DNA from: Mortierella sp. BCC40632 | Taxonomy: Eukaryota; Mortierellomycota; Mortierellomycetes; Mortierellales; Mortierellaceae | Direction of reading: 5' to 3' | DNA length: 64,000 nucleotides | Assembly: GCA_011634665.1 (NCBI GenBank) | Contig: WAEK01000003.1 | Location: 1 to 64,000, forward strand | Shown: one piece after another, positions 59,571 to 64,000 of the stretch | Numbering within the stretch: the first letter of the stretch is position 1 | Layout of the letters: each line of letters opens with the position of its first letter | Notes under the pieces: generated by a model | The model's input: the letters and a program-made list of their open reading frames with translations, nothing else | The model's database searches: none | Told to the model about the DNA's origin: nothing | Position numbers and translations under genes: made by a program

Positions 59571-60247
59571 CAGCAGTGACAACGATGACTGCGGCGAAGG
59601 CGGCGGTGGAAGTGGCGACGATGACAGCGTGCATTCTATTACAAGGAAGAGGAAACGAATGCCAGGCGTCGTAGAGAGTGAGCAAAAGGATCGATAGTCA
59701 TAGCAAGCCAAGAGAGAAGGAGAAAAGAGAAGGTGTGTATGTGAGAGTGCGTGTGAGTGTGTGAGTGCTTGTGTTTGTGCGTGTGTTTGTGCGTGTGTTT
59801 GTGTACTATGAGTATATGAGAGAGTATGTGTGTGTGCAAGTGAGGAGTAGAGTGGAGTAGAGTGGGAGTGAGAGTGAAAAAAAGATGGAGTGAGAGACAG
59901 AGAGAGAGAGTGAGAGACAAAGACGCGACGAGACTGATGGGCGAAGTCGCTTGCGCAGACCCAATGAGAGAGCGCGAAGCGAGACGTGTGTCTGTCGGAC
60001 AGGCGGAGGGAGAGGGGGGCGGAGGAGGGGGAGAGGTTTTTGCAGGGCTGCGATTCGTGGACAGGTGAAGACAATCACACAAAGACACAACAATGAAATC
60101 ACAAACACACGCAAAAAAGGGTCCTCCTTGTTCCTGAATCATTGGAGAGAGAAAGTGTGTGGGGTTTTCTGTCTCTTGCTCTTCATTCTCTTGTTCTTTT
60201 TTTTTTTTTTTTTTTTTTCTTTTTTTCTTTTCTTTCTTCTCTTTCTT

Positions 60248-60298
<51 letters not shown>

Positions 60299-60500
60299 TT
60301 CTGCTCCTTTCAATAAGACACATGCACACACATACACACATGCGCACAAGAGAGAGAGAGTGAGTGAGAGAGAGAGAATGAACTCGGCAAGGAGACAAAG
60401 ATATCAGCTCTTGCACGAAGCGACGGATACACAGCATGTCTTTGCCAGAGATGACGACAGTACACAAGGAGACTTGCAGATAGGAAAGGCAAAAGAGGGG

Positions 60501-60541
<41 letters not shown>

Positions 60542-60909
60542 AGGGAGAAGGGAGAGGGAGAGAATATGATGCGTTTCCCATTAAATAACCCCGGGCGAAC
60601 CGATCACTTTTCATATATAAAATAATATGCGTACGGGTGAATCAGCAGAACTCATATGGGCCCGGAACACGCTGCAGCCCCTCGGGACGAAATACAGGCT
60701 AGAGGGTTGGGAGGAAAGGGGAAGAGATCGCAAGTGGGGAGAGCAAAAGTCTTGGGACCGAGATGGGACCGGGACAGAAAGCTGGAGTGCTCAAGCTGAC
60801 TAGTGAAAAAGCCGTGAGGAGAGGGTGGCTGTGGAAGAAAACACGAAAGGAAGCCGTACAAGAAAAAGAGAAAGAAGGGAAAAAAGAGAGAAATAAAAGC
60901 AAAAAAAGG

Positions 60910-60959
<50 letters not shown>

Positions 60960-61989
60960 AGGAAGGAAGGAAGGAAGGAAGCAAAAGAGAAGGAAGAAAG
61001 ATTGCAATAACAAAAAGGCGAGAAAAAAAAATAATTGACAAGGGCTTCACCCCTTTTTTTTGTTGTTGTTGTTGTTTTCTCGGGCGAGCATTTAGGCCTT
61101 TTGCATTGCTTGGTCATGTCATGGACCGGTCAAACGACCCAGTCCATCCCTTGCTGTTTCCGTTGGGAGCAGAACGGATGATGGAGGACGCGGGACAGAC
61201 AACGGCCAGCAAGAGTCGCATAGTTTAGCGAGCGGGACCTCTTTTTTGGCCCAGGCTAAACTTAGACCAGAACCGGGTTCGCCCCTTTGAAATAGCGTCG
61301 CGAGATAGCTTGCAACATGCATCAGCCAGAAGCTGTCACAGTATACGTAAACGGAAGAGAAAAAAAGAGAAAAAAAGAGAGAGAGAAAATAAAAGAGCTT
61401 GGAGCATTGCAAAGGGAGCATAACGAGAGCGGGAAGGAGGATAGATCTGAAGAGAAAAAAAAAAAAAAAGCGAGACCCTGATGTCTGAATAGACTGTATT
61501 GAAGCAATCAACAGCCAGGATCCTGTGCACACAAATGTCCGCCGTGCAGTCGAGTCAATGAGATTGACCGTGGAATAAAAAGAAAACAAGAACAACAAAA
61601 ACAACAAAAAATAGATGGGATAGGATGGGATAGACAAAATACGCTGCAGGGATCGTCATCATCAACGTGCCAACCATTTTGGAGTGTTACCTGCCATTGC
61701 TCACCCTGTGCCACACACACCCCATGTGCCCAACCTGCTTGCCTGTTCCCCCAATTTAATCAACGTCCGAAACAAGAACGCGTCTTCGGGCCTGTCATCT
61801 CTCGCGCCTTTGCCACATGGACGAGGAACATGGTCGTGTCTATTGCTCATCACCCCAATCGTGCGCTCCCCTCCACTCATTCCTCATCACTGGCCATCGC
61901 GCCAAAAGAAAGAGGGAGCTGTGTAGGAAACCCAAAAGAGATGGTGATGATGCCGATGATGATAGTGTGCAGTGTGTATATGGGCTTAC
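59571..61989. other. Probable long intron or 5' region of the histidine kinase gene
   Basis: No gene is supported here. The stretch holds T-rich and (CT)n repeats at 60,198-60,293, GA tracts at 60,506-60,535 and 60,914-60,951, GAAG repeats at 60,957-60,981, and a GTT run at 61,059-61,074. A well-formed acceptor (TTTCCTCTTCCTTGTAATAG on the minus strand) ends at 59,636, and a donor (GTAAGC) starts at 61,989. If these are the two ends of one intron, it is 2,354 bp. Confidence 0.5.
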
Positions 61990-63604
61990 CTTGTGGGTGC
62001 GGCTGCCCATGTGGCCGTGGAGAGGAGGGCGGAGTCGAGGCGGGAGAAACCTTGGGGGAGGATGGGGAAGAAAGTGGGTGTGCTGGGCGGTCTCTCGACC
62101 CGTCTGTCTCAATGCTATTGTTTGGCGTTGTACAATCCGTTACGGTTGCCGTTGCAGGGATGGGTGCTATCGTACAGCTTGCCGTACTGGTAGTTGTAAC
62201 GCCGGTGGAAATGGTGGTGGAAATTACAGAAGCCGCAGAGTGACGGGGAAGAGGAGGTGGAGGGGAGGAGGTCAATGGTGATGAAGTGAATGAAGAGACA
62301 ATGGGCAGACCCGGGACTGCCGCCGCAGCCATAGGTCCTGTAATGGGTGATGGTCGCTCGCCAAAACCAGAATCGGTTGAGTCGCCTCGCGAGGTACATG
62401 GACGAGGTACTACTGGTGGTGCCCGTCCGGGGATCCACACAGGTTGCAGTGTCGGTGGGGCTGCTGCAGTCATTGAAGGCAAGGGGAGCGATGCGGCGAC
62501 GGTCGACGAAGCAGGCTGATCGGTCAAGCCTTGGGTATCGGGCATGCTTGGTTCAACTACACGGGGTGTGGACGATGAAGTTGCTTTGGAAGTAGATACC
62601 GATGCTGCTGGTATGTTGCTGGCTCTTGCTGCAACAACAGCCGAGGCAGCCATTGCTCTAGTTGTTGTTGTTGCTGTGATTGTTTTTGTTGTGTCTGCTT
62701 CTGAGGCAGCTGCAGCAGGTCGTAATGTTGCTTCCTGAGCTCCTTGCGATACAGGTGCAGTGACTGAGGCGATGGCAGGCGTAGCTGCCGGTGCTGGTGT
62801 GGAAGGTGAGGCAGAGAGGGTCGAGTCGTTGGGTTGGAGTAACGGTGAAGTGGGCAGCGAGATGGGCAGCGAAGCAGAGGGCGAGGCGGAGAGCGAGACA
62901 GACGGCGGCAGCGGCATGCACAACGGTGAGAGTGGGGCAGAAGGCGACGAGGCGGAGGAAGAGGAAGGGAGCACAGACTGCGGAAAGGCCTCTGACAGAG
63001 GCATGGCAAGAAGTGGCACGGACAGGGAAGACGCGAGCTTCGACAGGTCAGTCAGGAATACGGAGTAGCCAACGAGCGTGTTTTCACTCGCGCGGTCATC
63101 CGTCTGGGGGTGATCTTCATGTGGTCCAGGGATGAGATTGGATGGACCGAGGTAAATGGGTGAGATCGACTCGACGAACAACTGCACTGGATGATCCCTG
63201 TCCTGAGCGGAAGCCGCCACCCGTTGAACAATGCGCTGAATTGGATTGCTGCCAAGTGCCTGGATCTGTGCGGGCGAGGATGGGTAGATAGAATGACTAG
63301 TTGGGGAGGATGACGATGGTGCTGGCAATGGTGCGGTGGGGTCGAGCAAGATCTGACCGAGGCTCCTGCCAAGAGCATGCTTAGCTGGGACACCAAAGGT
63401 GCAGTGTGCGCCCAGGTTCCATGAGCAGACAATGCCATGGGTGTCGCAGGCGATGATGGGATTGGTGCATGAGGCGAACAGGGCAGTGATCCAGGTCTCA
63501 TGCCGACATGACTCTGACTGGGGTGGGGGTATCTGGGAGGATGAGTTCTGCCGATGCGGATGGGTCGCGCTGCAGACATGTGCTGCGGTGGAGGATGGCA
63601 TCAT
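61990..63604 (-). CDS. PAS-domain exon, probably the 5' exon of the hybrid histidine kinase
   Basis: The first real ATG in frame is 63,604 (MMPSSTAAHVCSATHPHRQN). About residues 33-85 look like a PAS sensor domain: ETWITALFASCTNPIIACDT, then HGIVCSWNLGAHCTFGVPAK and GRSLGQILLD. The end of the PAS fold may be LVGYSVFLTDLSKL (about residues 170-185), after an insertion. The rest is Ser/Pro/Ala/Thr-rich. The exon ends at a good donor (CAAG/GTAAGC) in phase 1. The acceptor at 59,636 is also phase 1 and leads into the histidine kinase frame (ECTLSSSPLPPP, then MSSQGS). Joined, the gene would encode about 2,309 aa with PAS-GAF-HisKA-HATPase-REC order. The alternative is a separate PAS-only gene: reading through the donor gives a stop at 61,877, and splicing to CTACACAG near 61,910 gives a short end. 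Confidence 0.6.
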
Positions 63605-64000
63605 GGCCGGCAGCTCTCTGCTGGGGCGAGAAGAACCCTCGGCAACGAGCGGATGGTGAGCGGCCTGCGGGGACAATGCCGGTGGGATCGGGAAAGAGAA
63701 TGGGCGTGTGTGTGTGTGTGTGCTTGTGTGTCTCAATGTGCGTGAGTGTGTGTATGAGAGGGAGTGAGACAGGCCCCAAGGTGATGAGAAGATGGAGAGG
63801 AAGGAGAGGAAGGAGAGGATGATGAGGATGATGACGGGGATGGAGAAAGGACAGCAACAAAGACAAGGAGAGGGAGTGTGTGTATGATAGAGAGAGAGAA
63901 ATGAGAGAGAGAAAAGTGAGTGAGAGTGAGAAATAGAGTGAGAGTATGAGAGTGTAAAAAGTAAAAGAGCGAGAAAAGAGAAGGAAGACACAATAGAGCA
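63605..64000. other. 5' flank of the PAS exon, to window end
   Basis: GT-rich DNA (63,703-63,760) and purine-rich DNA on the plus strand. The minus-strand frame of the PAS exon stays open to 63,991 but is Leu/Ser/His low complexity without a true ATG, so it is taken as a CT-rich leader. The promoter may lie beyond the window. Confidence 0.5.

Noticed and set aside
61877..61989. C-terminal end of the PAS frame (IYTLHTIIIGIITISFG, then a stop)
   Set aside because: It follows directly after a consensus donor (GTAAGC) and reads like intron. It is kept only as an alternative model.

Overview
The window looks like a chromosomal segment of an early-diverging filamentous fungus. I infer Mortierellomycota (Mortierella/Linnemannia-like) from the style of the genes: many short phase-consistent GT-AG introns, large Ser/Pro/Gln-rich insertions in conserved proteins, a fungal-type hybrid histidine kinase, and very frequent (GA)n/(CT)n and poly-A/T tracts. 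The genus is an inference; no rRNA or tRNA gene was found to test it.

Layout. 1-9,984 is repeat-rich and gene-poor. It holds GA and CT microsatellites, a 13-bp minisatellite, a large diverged inverted repeat (about 3,790-6,330) and one possible small three-exon gene (7,032-7,730). 9,985-23,277 (minus) is TRA1, the giant PIKK-family pseudokinase of the SAGA and NuA4 complexes. I could resolve all 12 exons (4,015 aa). It is divergent from a small two-exon gene for an 84-aa membrane protein (24,259-24,727, plus). Next on the minus strand come an MTC6-like membrane protein (25,509-29,100), a type I membrane protein of 988 aa with a GC-AG intron (30,667-33,936) and an unassigned 1,001-aa fungal protein (35,631-38,758). 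A 4.6-kb low-complexity region follows (38,759-43,349). On the plus strand lie an unassigned 845-aa protein (43,350-46,492) and an RTC4-domain protein (46,803-51,710). Convergent to RTC4 is a hybrid histidine kinase (53,130-59,570, minus). It very probably continues upstream through a 2.35-kb intron into a PAS-domain exon (61,990-63,604).

Functional picture. There is no operon-like unit; this is ordinary fungal gene territory with housekeeping (TRA1), membrane/secretory, telomere-screen (MTC6, RTC4) and signalling (histidine kinase) genes. The features most worth a second look are the PAS-GAF-HisKA-HATPase-REC kinase with low-complexity insertions inside its catalytic and receiver domains, the roughly 290-residue Gln/Ala insertion in TRA1, the TRA1 C-terminus ending in Trp-Leu instead of the usual Trp-Phe, the GC-AG intron, and the large inverted repeat. 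I did not find a convincing new multi-gene system. Exon borders were read by eye from splice signals and checked by reading-frame phase only.
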